Assembly: GCA_964632355.1 (NCBI GenBank) | Contig: CAZWBW010000043.1 | Location: forward strand, 1 to 22,076 | From: JALOAP01 sp964632355 | GTDB taxonomy: Bacteria > Chloroflexota > Dehalococcoidia > Tepidiformales > Tepidiformaceae | Reading direction: 5' to 3' | DNA: 22,076 nucleotides | In this document: piece by piece, positions 14,516 through 21,623 of the stretch | Layout of the letters: each line of letters opens with the position of its first letter | How positions within the stretch are numbered: the stretch's first letter is position 1 | Program-made: the position numbers and the translations under genes | The notes under the pieces: model-generated | Seen by the model: the letters and a program-made list of their open reading frames with translations, nothing else | Told to the model about the DNA's origin: nothing | Database searches by the model: none

Positions 14516-15567
14516 TGGCACGACAGAAAGTCGCGGTCCTCTTCGGCGGCAGGTCGGGCGAGCACGAAGTGAGCATCGTGAGCGCTCGCAACGTGATGGA
14601 CGCGCTCGACCGGGAGCGGTGGGAGGTCGTGCCCATTGGGATCACCAAGCGGGGCGACTGGATGACCCCGGGCGAGACGCAGGCGGCGCTCGACGCCGGC
14701 GCGCGCGCCTTCGAGGGGCCGGCGCAGCCGATGCTCCTCAGCGGCGAAGCGATCGAGGCGCTGGCGAGCTGCGATGTGGCGTTCCCGCTGGTCCACGGCA
14801 CATACGGGGAGGACGGGCGGCTGCAGGGGCTGCTCGAAATGGCGGACCTGCCGTACGCCGGAGCGGGTGTCACCGCGAGCGCCATCGGCATGGACAAGGC
14901 GGTGATGAAAGCACTGTTCCGCGAGGCCGGCATCCCCGTGGCGGACTACGCGGTGGTCCGGGCGTGGGAAGTGGAGGACGACGAAGCCGCGGCCCGCGCG
15001 TACATCGAGGAGACGATCGGGTACCCGTGTTTTGTGAAGCCGGCGAACGGCGGCTCGAGCGTCGGGATCACCCGCGTGCGGTCACGCGAGGACCTGGCGG
15101 AGGCGTGGGCGGCGGCGTTCGCGTACGACGACAAGGCGGTCGTCGAGAAGGAGGTTCGCGGGCAGGAAGTGGAGTGCTCGGTGCTGGGCAACGAACGCCC
15201 GCAAGCGAGCATCGTGGGCGAAATCGTGCCCGACCGCGACTTCTACGACTACGACAGCAAGTACTCGGCGGAATCGAGGACCGAGCTGCACATCCCGGCC
15301 CGGATCGCGCCAGAGGTAGCGGAACGGGTCCGGGAACTCGCGGTGCGGATGTACCAGGTGATGGGCTGCGAAGGGTACGCGCGGGTGGACTTCTTCGTGG
15401 CGAACGGGACGGACGTTATCGCGAACGAGGTCAACACGATCCCCGGGTTCACCAACATCAGCATGTACCCAAAGTTGTGGGAGGCGACGGGGCTGCCCTA
15501 CCGGGAGCTTCTCACTCGGATTCTCGAACTGGCACTCGAACGACATGCACGGAGGGCCGGGCGATGA
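14515..15567 (+). CDS. ddl: D-alanine--D-alanine ligase
   Basis: A 350-residue ATP-grasp enzyme making D-Ala-D-Ala, the substrate of MurF. The N-terminal VLFGGRSGEHEVSIVSA is diagnostic, followed by PLVHGTYGEDGRLQGLLE, the ATP-grasp KPANGGSSVGITRV, the omega-loop YDYDSKY with the Tyr expected of D-Ala:D-Ala (not vancomycin-resistance D-Ala:D-Lac) ligases, and the metal/substrate segment NEVNTIPGFTNISMYPKLW. ATG 14515 shares a base with the murB stop; the frame is open further upstream but only as murB shadow. It overlaps ftsQ by 4 bp. Confidence 0.95.
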   Translation: MARQKVAVLFGGRSGEHEVSIVSARNVMDALDRERWEVVPIGITKRGDWMTPGETQAALDAGARAFEGPAQPMLLSGEAIEALASCDVAFPLVHGTYGEDGRLQGLLEMADLPYAGAGVTASAIGMDKAVMKALFREAGIPVADYAVVRAWEVEDDEAAARAYIEETIGYPCFVKPANGGSSVGITRVRSREDLAEAWAAAFAYDDKAVVEKEVRGQEVECSVLGNERPQASIVGEIVPDRDFYDYDSKYSAESRTELHIPARIAPEVAERVRELAVRMYQVMGCEGYARVDFFVANGTDVIANEVNTIPGFTNISMYPKLWEATGLPYRELLTRILELALERHARRAGR

Positions 15568-16433
15568 CCGTGAAGCGCAACCAGGGCCAGAAGGAATGGC
15601 CACGAATGATCGTTCGGCGGTCGGCGCAGGCCACAGTCGGGCAACACCGCCCGCGGCAGATTGTCCATCGCAGGGGCCGGGGCGTGCAGCCGGTGCGGCG
15701 CGCGCGGTGGCGGGAGGCGCTCGCGTGGCGACCATCCCGGGGCTTCCTGGTAGGTGTGACGACGGTCGCGGTAGTCGGCGTCATTGGTGCGGGCATGTAC
15801 TGGCTGTACCAGTCGCCGCTGCTTCGGGTGCAGCACATCGAGGTGTACGGCACTGAGCGAATCGGGACGGATATTGTCGTCCAGCGGGCGGACCTGCTGG
15901 GGGAATCGATGTTTTCTGCGGACTTAGCGGCCGCTCAGGAGGCGATCTACGGGCATCCACTGGTGTCGTCTGTTCGCATCGAACGAGAGTGGCCCAATAC
16001 CGTGCGCGTCTTCGTGCAGGAACGGCGCGCGTGGGGCGCATGGGAACAGGGCGGGGTGCGTTACACCATCGACCGCGATGGCGTGGTGCTCGGAACCACT
16101 GCGCCAGCCGAGGGTTCGCCGCTGATCCGGAGTTCGGAGACCGCCCCGCTTCGTCAGGGCGACCGGGTCGACTACCAGGCGGTGCAGGCTGCCGCAGAGA
16201 TCTACGAACTCCTGCCGCGCCAGCTCGGCACCACCGTGACGGAGGTGGCGTTTCTCGCCGGGCAGGGCGTGCAGGTCACGACTGCCGACGGGCAATCAGC
16301 GCTGCTCGGGGATTCGAGTTCCATCGCCTACAAGCTGGCGGTCTGGGCGGCGATGTCGCAGCAGGCCCGCGCCCAGGGCATCAACTACACCACCATCGAC
16401 CTCCGGTTCGGTAACCGGCCGGTGTTGCAGTAA
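15564..16433 (+). CDS. ftsQ: Cell division protein FtsQ (DivIB)
   Basis: A 289-residue bitopic divisome protein. A long, strongly basic cytoplasmic N-terminus (about 1-58, many Arg) precedes one membrane helix (GFLVGVTTVAVVGVIGAGMY, about 60-79). An extracytoplasmic POTRA domain follows (LLRVQHIEVYGTERI to VRVFVQER, about 86-154), then the FtsQ/DivIB beta-domain with IDRDGVVL and a C-terminal TIDLRFGNRPVLQ. ATG 15564 has GGAGG at 15551-15555, 8 nt upstream, and overlaps the ddl stop by 4 bp. Its DNA context marks the end of the overlapping block: a 13-bp gap follows before ftsA. Confidence 0.92.
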   Translation: MTVKRNQGQKEWPRMIVRRSAQATVGQHRPRQIVHRRGRGVQPVRRARWREALAWRPSRGFLVGVTTVAVVGVIGAGMYWLYQSPLLRVQHIEVYGTERIGTDIVVQRADLLGESMFSADLAAAQEAIYGHPLVSSVRIEREWPNTVRVFVQERRAWGAWEQGGVRYTIDRDGVVLGTTAPAEGSPLIRSSETAPLRQGDRVDYQAVQAAAEIYELLPRQLGTTVTEVAFLAGQGVQVTTADGQSALLGDSSSIAYKLAVWAAMSQQARAQGINYTTIDLRFGNRPVLQ

Positions 16434-16446
16434 CAGGGAGGCTCAG

Positions 16447-17691
16447 ATGAAACGAAGGAGCACGGTCGCGGCCATCGACGTTGGTTCGACGAAAGTCACC
16501 GTCATCGTGGGTGACGTGGCGGACGAGGAGCGCATCCGCGTCCTTGGCGTCGGTGTCGCGCCTGCGTCGGGCCTCTCGCGTGGCGTGATCGACAACATCC
16601 AGTCGGCGCGGGAAGCGATTTCCATCGCGGTGGAGAAAGCGGAACAGGCGTGCGGCATGCGGATCCTGAGCGCCGTCGTGGGGATCTCGGGCACGCACAT
16701 CAGTTCCCAGAACAACCGGGGCATCATCGCCGTCGCCGACCGGACCCGGCCGATTACCGCCGACGACCGTGCGCGCGTGCTGGAGAGCGCCGGGGAGATA
16801 AGCATCCCGACCAACCGGCAGGTGCTGCACGTGCTGCCGCGGGGCTACTGGATCGAGGGCACCGAGCCGGTCAGCGACCCGGTCGGAATGTACGGCGGGC
16901 GGCTCGACGCGGAAACGCACATCGTGACGGGCGCGGTTTCGGCGATTCAGAACCTCACAAAGTGTGTAGAAGGCGCCGGCGTGCAGGTCGACGACCTGAT
17001 CCTCGAGTCGATCGCGTCGGCAACATGCGTTTCGCACGAACAGGAGCGGCTGCAGGGGGTCGCGATCGTCGACATCGGTGGGAGCACGACGTCGGTGGCG
17101 GTGTACGACGAGGGGACTGTGGCGCATACGGCGTGCCTCCCGATCGCGGGTTCGCACCTGACGCACGACCTCGCACGGGTGCTGCGTTGCCCCTGGGAGA
17201 GCGCCGAGCAGGTGAAGTGCACGAAAGGCTCGGCGTTCGCGGACGAGTCGATGGCGAACGAGATGGTGGAGATCGAGGCGTTCGGCACGCAGACAAAAAA
17301 GAGCGTCTCGCTCCAGCACATCTGCGAAATCCTGCAGGCCCGGAGCGAGGAGATCCTCGAAATGATCGGGCTGGAGTTAAAGCGGGCGGGGTACCTGGAC
17401 CGGATTGCCGCCGGGCTGGTGCTGACTGGCGGGAGTTCGCAACTGAAGGGGCTGGCCGAACTGGCCGAGACGCGGCTGGGCATTCCCGCCCGGGTGGGCC
17501 AGCCGAAGGGCTACGCGGGACTGACCGACCTCATCGGAACGCCTGCATATGCGACGGCAATTGGCCTGGTGCAGTACGCGCTGCGGGGCCGCGAACCGGT
17601 ATCGGAGCCTGCCGCGATGCACTTCGACCCACCGGTCGGCGGGTTCTTCCGCCGGCTCGCGTCGATAGGCAGGGCGCTGATGCCGCAATAG
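16447..17691 (+). CDS. ftsA: Cell division protein FtsA
   Basis: A 414-residue actin-like protein that tethers FtsZ to the membrane. The actin fold is shown by phosphate-1 AIDVGSTKVTVIVGDV (9-24), the FtsA-specific 1C domain with VVGISGTHISSQNNRGI, phosphate-2 AIVDIGGSTTSVAVYD, and the adenosine motif GLVLTGGSSQLKGL. The last 17 residues, GGFFRRLASIGRALMPQ, form a basic amphipathic helix, the expected membrane-targeting sequence. GGGAGG precedes the ATG by about 6 nt. The presence of ftsA beside ftsZ argues against an actinobacterial origin. The stop codon lies at the edge of the ftsZ Shine-Dalgarno. Confidence 0.96.
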   Translation: MKRRSTVAAIDVGSTKVTVIVGDVADEERIRVLGVGVAPASGLSRGVIDNIQSAREAISIAVEKAEQACGMRILSAVVGISGTHISSQNNRGIIAVADRTRPITADDRARVLESAGEISIPTNRQVLHVLPRGYWIEGTEPVSDPVGMYGGRLDAETHIVTGAVSAIQNLTKCVEGAGVQVDDLILESIASATCVSHEQERLQGVAIVDIGGSTTSVAVYDEGTVAHTACLPIAGSHLTHDLARVLRCPWESAEQVKCTKGSAFADESMANEMVEIEAFGTQTKKSVSLQHICEILQARSEEILEMIGLELKRAGYLDRIAAGLVLTGGSSQLKGLAELAETRLGIPARVGQPKGYAGLTDLIGTPAYATAIGLVQYALRGREPVSEPAAMHFDPPVGGFFRRLASIGRALMPQ

Positions 17692-17703
17692 GAGGAGGGC
17701 ACG

Positions 17704-18894
17704 ATGACCAGCTTCATCGAGTTTTCACGGCAAGACGAGCAGAACAGGAAGGAGAGGACGTTGAGCATCAAGTACGACACCGAGTTGCTGCCAGACATCA
17801 AGGTCGTGGGCGTCGGCGGTGGCGGCTGCAATGCCGTGAACCGCATGGTCCGCGCGAAGATCCCGGGCGTCACGTTCGTCGCCTGCAACACCGACGCGCA
17901 AGCCCTCATGAATTCGGAGGCGCCAAATCGCATCCGCATCGGCGAGAAGCTGACCAAGGGGCTCGGTGTCGGCGGTGACCCCAGCCGCGGCGAACGCGCG
18001 GCCGATGAGAGCCGCGACGAAGTCTACGAGATGCTTCGCGGCACCGAGATGGTGTTCGTGACCGCGGGTATGGGCGGCGGTACCGGCACGGGCGCCGCGC
18101 CGGTCATCGCGGAGATCGCGAAGGAGTGCGGTGCCCTCACCATCGGCGTGGTCACGAAGCCCTTCGCATGGGAAGGCAGCCGCCGCATGAAGCAGGCGGA
18201 AGAGGGCATCGAGCGGCTCCGCGACAAGGTCGACACGCTCATCGTCATCCCGAACTCGCGGCTCATCGAGATTTGCCCGCCGACGTCGACCGTCGAAGAG
18301 GCGTTCGAAATGGCGGACGACGTGCTGCGGCAGGCCATCCAGTCGATTTCGAACATCATCAGCCAGAACGGCTCCATCAACCTCGACTTCAACGACGTTC
18401 GCACGACGATGGCGGAAGCTGGGCCGGCGCTCCTGGCGGTCGGGAAGGCGACGGGCGAGAACCGGGCCGTGGAAGCTGCCCGTGCTGCGACGACCAGCCC
18501 GCTGCTCGACCAGTCGATCGATGGCGCCACGAGCGTGCTGTTCAATGTCACGCACTCGGGCGGGCTCCAGCTGCGCGAGCTGGATATGGCTGCGCGCGTC
18601 ATCGCGGAAGTGGTCGATCCGTCGGCGAACATCATCTTCGGGACGACGATCGACGAGCGGGTCGGCGACGAGATCGTGATGACGGTCATCGCGACGGGCT
18701 TCCTGCCGAAGGTGCAGGAGGCCGAGGACCCGCGGGAGCAGGCGTCGCGCATCGGCGACATGGGGCTGCCGGGCGTGTCGAGCGCCGAGGATGCGGAGCT
18801 GCCCGCGTTCCTTCGCCGAAACATCCGTTCCCTGAACGTCCTCCGGCCAGCGTCGGGGGATCAGACAGTGGCGAGACTGGCCGAAAGGAGGTAG
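17704..18894 (+). CDS. ftsZ: Cell division protein FtsZ
   Basis: A 396-residue tubulin-like GTPase forming the Z ring. The nucleotide-binding features are VGVGGGGCNAVNRM, NTDAQAL, the tubulin signature GGGTGTG (124-130), and the T7 loop NLDFNDVR of the catalytic face. The conserved C-terminal peptide that binds FtsA reads ELPAFLRR (365-372), but it sits unusually close to the globular domain and is followed by about 24 further residues rather than ending the protein. ATG 17704 has AGGAGGAGGG directly upstream. A second start, TTG 17761, has its own GGAAGGAGAGG and would remove a 19-residue charged N-terminal extension. It is the last gene of the cluster. Confidence 0.97.
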   Translation: MTSFIEFSRQDEQNRKERTLSIKYDTELLPDIKVVGVGGGGCNAVNRMVRAKIPGVTFVACNTDAQALMNSEAPNRIRIGEKLTKGLGVGGDPSRGERAADESRDEVYEMLRGTEMVFVTAGMGGGTGTGAAPVIAEIAKECGALTIGVVTKPFAWEGSRRMKQAEEGIERLRDKVDTLIVIPNSRLIEICPPTSTVEEAFEMADDVLRQAIQSISNIISQNGSINLDFNDVRTTMAEAGPALLAVGKATGENRAVEAARAATTSPLLDQSIDGATSVLFNVTHSGGLQLRELDMAARVIAEVVDPSANIIFGTTIDERVGDEIVMTVIATGFLPKVQEAEDPREQASRIGDMGLPGVSSAEDAELPAFLRRNIRSLNVLRPASGDQTVARLAERR

Positions 18895-18912
18895 CTAGCT
18901 AGCCGAGCGCGC

Positions 18913-18942
18913 TGTCCGAAAGGACACCCGGAGCGATCCGGG
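18913..18942 (+). other. Two abutting GNRA-loop hairpins in the ftsZ 3' region
   Basis: TGTCC-GAAA-GGACA (18913-18926) is followed without a gap by CCCGGA-GCGA-TCCGGG (18927-18942). Both stems are perfect and both loops are GNRA tetraloops. They lie between the ftsZ stop and its terminator, so they would be part of the ftsZ mRNA tail. They may stabilise the transcript or bind a protein; role unknown. Confidence 0.5.
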
Positions 18943-18945
18943 CGG

Positions 18946-18988
18946 GGCCTGGCGGATTGGGAGAGTCCGCCAGGCCTCTTTCTTCTTC
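18946..18988 (+). terminator. Intrinsic terminator of the dcw cluster
   Basis: GGCCTGGCGGA (18946-18956) pairs perfectly with TCCGCCAGGCC (18966-18976) around a 9-nt loop and is followed by TCTTTCTTCTT. The 11-bp GC-rich stem and T-rich tail point rightward, 51 bp after the ftsZ stop and before the convergent glycosidase gene. Confidence 0.88.
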
Positions 18989-19018
18989 GGAAGGTAGTGC
19001 GGCGCGGCGCGCTGGCGC

Positions 19019-20248
19019 TCAGGCTACCCGGGCCTTCAGCGCGGTGATGCGGCGGTAGGAGTCGGCGATGCGCTCCTCCGGGATATCGCCGCGGCGGACG
19101 AGGTCGACGATGGCGGCGTGGGCACGCGGTCCGATGCCCTCCGGCGTGCCGGCGAGGTTGCCACCGAACACGAGGATGTCGTTCCCGGCTTCGATGGCGA
19201 GGCGGATGGATTCCTCGATGGAGTAGTGGTCGGTGATGGCGCCCATACCCATGTCGTCGCTGACCACAGGACCGTCGAACCCGATGTCTTCGCGGAGCAT
19301 GCCCTGGATGACGGCAGGGGAGAGCGAGGCCGGGTATTCGGGATCCCAGTTCGAGTTCGAGACATGGGCGACCATGACGGTATCAGCGAGACCGGCAGCG
19401 ACGAGGTCGCGATAGGGTCCAAGCTCGAGCGGGTCCCATGTCTGTGTGACGTCCACGAAGCCCTCGTGGGAGTCGCCGGTGGAACTGCCGTGCCCGGGGA
19501 AGTGCTTGAGACTGGTGATGATGCCGCGTTCGCGGTGGGCTTCGATGAAGGCGGCGGCGTGGGCGGTGACCGCCGCAGGGTCGGCGCTGAAACTGCGCTC
19601 GAGTGCGCCGATGACCGGGTTCGCCGGGTTGGTATTCACGTCGACCACCGGCGCGATGTTGAAGTTCACTCCCACGCTCGCGAGCGTGTCAGCCAGCTCA
19701 CCGGCGGCGGCGCGAGTCACTCCCGGGTCCCCGGAGGCGCCGAGTTCGGCAGCGGACCGGGTCGGTGGGAAGCCGTGGTCGGGGCCGAGGCGGGCGACTC
19801 TCCCGCCCTCCTGGTCGACGGCGATGAGGAGGCCGCCTCCGGCGGTGTCCTGCAGCGCCTGCGTGAGCGCTCGCACCTGCCCGGGCGACTCGATGTTCCG
19901 CAGGCCGCCCGTAGCGACGTTCAGCGAGAAGAGGATGACGGAGCCGATGTGACGTTCGCGGATGTCGGCAACGATCGGATTGTCGGCCGTGAGCACGGTA
20001 CCCGGGAACCCGAGCATGAGCATCTGCCCGGCCATCTCTTCGAGCGACGGGAGCGCCGGGGTCGCTGTCTCGGTGGGAGCGGGGGACGTCGGACTCGGCT
20101 CGCCGGTGGGGTCCGGGGGAGGCGTGGGCGTGTTCGTCGCTGGCGTGTCGTCGCCGTCGCCGGAGTCGCCACATGCGGCCAGGAACGAAGCCGCAGCAGC
20201 AGTGGCGAGGAACCGACGGCGAGTGATGCGGTGGATGGAACGTGCCAT
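19019..20248 (-). CDS. Glycoside hydrolase family 3 lipoprotein (NagZ-like beta-N-acetylhexosaminidase)
   Basis: A 409-residue exported hydrolase. The N-terminus has a twin-arginine signal (RITRRRFLATAAAASFLAAC) ending in a lipobox LAAC with the acceptor Cys at residue 26, then a Pro/Thr-rich linker of about 40 residues, typical of a surface-anchored enzyme. The GH3 domain has VDQEGGRVARLG, NFNIAPVVDVNTNPANPVIG, the NagZ-type loop KHFPGHGSSTGDSHEG carrying the Asp-His pair, and SDDMGMGAI (D331-D332) holding the nucleophile. Family members remove GlcNAc from peptidoglycan fragments or other beta-linked glycans. Its position next to the dcw cluster suggests wall turnover; the substrate is inferred. 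The start region has no strong Shine-Dalgarno. Confidence 0.88.
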   Translation of the reverse strand: MARSIHRITRRRFLATAAAASFLAACGDSGDGDDTPATNTPTPPPDPTGEPSPTSPAPTETATPALPSLEEMAGQMLMLGFPGTVLTADNPIVADIRERHIGSVILFSLNVATGGLRNIESPGQVRALTQALQDTAGGGLLIAVDQEGGRVARLGPDHGFPPTRSAAELGASGDPGVTRAAAGELADTLASVGVNFNIAPVVDVNTNPANPVIGALERSFSADPAAVTAHAAAFIEAHRERGIITSLKHFPGHGSSTGDSHEGFVDVTQTWDPLELGPYRDLVAAGLADTVMVAHVSNSNWDPEYPASLSPAVIQGMLREDIGFDGPVVSDDMGMGAITDHYSIEESIRLAIEAGNDILVFGGNLAGTPEGIGPRAHAAIVDLVRRGDIPEERIADSYRRITALKARVA

Positions 20249-20284
20249 CTCTGCACTCTGCCGTTTTCGGGCACGAGTGCCAAC

Positions 20285-20302
20285 CCCGCGCTTAAGCGCG
20301 GG
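20285..20302. repeat. Perfect 18-bp palindrome
   Basis: CCCGCGCTTAAGCGCGGG is a perfect palindrome, 37 bp upstream of the glycosidase start. No T tract follows on either strand, so it is a poor intrinsic terminator. GC-rich palindromes with a central TTA(A) of this kind often occur near IS200/IS605-type element ends, but no transposase or tnpB remnant is recognisable here. Confidence 0.5.
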
Positions 20303-20344
20303 TGAATCGTGTACGAGTGAGGGGAGTGCAGGTGGGCGGGCTAA

Positions 20345-20491
20345 GCGGAGGTAGTTGTCCGACCGAACGCGCTAAAGTCCTGACGGACTGCCCGGGCGAG
20401 CCCGGACACGGGCTTGATACTTTGGGAGATGGCATCAAGCCATTGTTTAGCCTCGACAACGTTCGGCCACCCCGCCGACAACCACCTCCGC
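20345..20491. repeat. Nested inverted-repeat, cloverleaf-like element (possible structured RNA or mobile-element end)
   Basis: The outer arms GCGGAGGTAGTTGTC (20345-20359) and GACAACCACCTCCGC (20477-20491) pair at 14 of 15 positions. Inside, CCGAACG (20363-20369) pairs with CGTTCGG (20460-20466), and GCTAAA (20371-20376) with TTTAGC (20446-20451). Enclosed are three hairpins: GTCC/GGAC (20377-20388), CCGGG-CGAG-CCCGG (20392-20405) and GGCTTGAT/ATCAAGCC (20411-20418 with 20434-20441). This is a closed multi-branch fold that random sequence rarely gives. Either strand could form it. Candidates are a small RNA, a non-autonomous IS200/IS605-type element or an orphan guide-RNA scaffold; none is proven. 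On the minus strand it would lie downstream of the acetyltransferase gene. Confidence 0.55.
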
Positions 20492-20584
20492 CAGCCGGAC
20501 CTGTACCGTACCACAAGATTTCGTAAGAACGCCACAGAGAAAACCCCGAATCATCAGGTAACGAGGCAAATTTCACGTTCGGCA

Positions 20585-21571
20585 TTAGAAATACACCGGG
20601 TCGACGTAGAGACCGCGTTCGGCGGCGCCGTCGGGCTCGGGGATCGCGGGAGTCCAGAAGTCGAACTCCGTGGTGGACTCGGCGAGCTCCAGGACGACGT
20701 CACGAAGGCGGGCGCCGTTCGACGTGAAGATGCTCACCGATTGGTAGCCGCGGCCGTTCGCCCAGTCACAGACGGCCCGGAGCAGCCCGGCGAGTTCGGT
20801 TTCGCGACCGGGCAGGCACCCGTAGTCGAGCACACTTGCCTCGCGCGATTCCGTCGCGGTGCCGTCCGGGGTGGTGAGCACGGTGCGGATGTAGTCGCCC
20901 GTGGGCCACGCGCCGACCACCGCCCCTTCGCTCAGCCAGAGGTTTGCCCAACCGTACTGGGCCGGTGCACGTTCGAGGCGCTCGCGGAGGCGTTCGGCGG
21001 TATAGGGCAGGAACATCTCTTCGCCTTCGTGCGCGGCGTTGAGAATCTCCACGATGCGGGCGGCGTCGGCAGGGGTGGCTGGGCGGTACGCGGGCAGGGG
21101 GTCGACAGCGGGGCGCGCGGGGAGGTCGACGAGAGTAGGGCCGAAGCTCCACTTGTTCGCTGCGCCACTGGCGAACCCCTGCGACCGGGCGTTGTTCTTT
21201 GCGATGTACCAGTACGCGGAGTCGTAGCCGTGCTCGCGGGCGAGTTCGTGCGCCTTCGCAGCGAGCGCGCGGCCGAGGCCATGCCGCTGGAAGTCGGGCG
21301 GAATGCGTGCGTGGTGGATGTAGAGCATGTTCCGCTGCTTGCCGCCGAGGCATGCAGGGTGCACTGCACCGGCGAGAACACCGGCAGGTTCGCCGTCGAG
21401 TTCTGCCAGCAGGACGGTTGCGTTCGCCATGAGGCGAGCTGCGGCGAAGTAGTCGTCGCCGCGGTCGATCATGAGTGAGGCATCGCCGAGCTGGAGCGGG
21501 CTTCGGCGCTCGAGTTCGGAGAGCACGCCAGCGTCGGCTTCGGTGGCGATCCGGATCACGACCTCGGGCAT
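20585..21571 (-). CDS. Tandem-GNAT N-acetyltransferase
   Basis: A 328-residue cytoplasmic protein with two GNAT-like halves. The N-terminal half (about 5-150) starts VVIRIATEADAGVLSELERR and has a clear acetyl-CoA motif A, IPPDFQRHGLGRALAAKAHE, followed by a motif B-like YDSAYWYIAKNNARSQGF. The C-terminal half (about 160-310) begins YRPATPADAARIVEILNAAH and is degenerate: it lacks a convincing glycine-rich pyrophosphate loop and probably serves structure or substrate binding. The acceptor cannot be told from sequence. ATG 21571 is chosen because similarity begins there and TACAAT stands 7 nt upstream; longer versions run antisense into the divergent gene. There is no Shine-Dalgarno, consistent with a leaderless message. 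Confidence 0.82.
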   Translation of the reverse strand: MPEVVIRIATEADAGVLSELERRSPLQLGDASLMIDRGDDYFAAARLMANATVLLAELDGEPAGVLAGAVHPACLGGKQRNMLYIHHARIPPDFQRHGLGRALAAKAHELAREHGYDSAYWYIAKNNARSQGFASGAANKWSFGPTLVDLPARPAVDPLPAYRPATPADAARIVEILNAAHEGEEMFLPYTAERLRERLERAPAQYGWANLWLSEGAVVGAWPTGDYIRTVLTTPDGTATESREASVLDYGCLPGRETELAGLLRAVCDWANGRGYQSVSIFTSNGARLRDVVLELAESTTEFDFWTPAIPEPDGAAERGLYVDPVYF

Positions 21572-21578
21572 GCGCGAG

Positions 21579-21584
21579 ATTGTA
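21579..21584 (-). promoter_or_regulatory. -10 element of the acetyltransferase gene (leaderless)
   Basis: Minus-strand TACAAT (plus-strand ATTGTA) is followed by 7 nt and then the ATG at 21571. It matches five of six TATAAT positions. No -35 hexamer is visible at 16-18 bp. The distance places the transcription start at or next to the start codon. Confidence 0.55.
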
Positions 21585-21610
21585 CGACCCGCCTGGCCTG
21601 GAGTCCGCGC

Positions 21611-21616
21611 TACAAT
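21611..21616 (+). promoter_or_regulatory. -10 element of the phosphotransferase gene (leaderless)
   Basis: TACAAT at 21611-21616 is followed by CCGGGCC and the ATG at 21624, the mirror image of the divergent acetyltransferase promoter; the two hexamers are 26 bp apart. No Shine-Dalgarno or clear -35 is present. Confidence 0.55.
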
Positions 21617-21623
21617 CCGGGCC

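Larger units (their letters stand above)
20249..20584. other. Gene-free interval with structured DNA
   Basis: 336 bp between the acetyltransferase stop and the glycosidase start, both on the minus strand. I find no supported coding sequence. It holds a small hairpin (GGCACGAGTGCC, 20270-20281), an 18-bp palindrome (20285-20302) and a large nested inverted-repeat structure (20345-20491), each described separately. The last 90 bp (20492-20584) is less GC-rich and shows no clear motif. No obvious promoter for the glycosidase gene was seen. Confidence 0.6.

Noticed and set aside
20341..20535. Minus-strand ORF of 64 codons over the structured element
   Set aside because: It spans the inverted repeats and has no Shine-Dalgarno or homology pattern; base pairing, not coding, explains the sequence.
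20249..20584. Remnant of a tnpB/IS200-IS605 coding region
   Set aside because: The palindromes hinted at it, but no frame shows the zinc-finger or RuvC-like motifs of TnpB, nor the HUH motif of TnpA.
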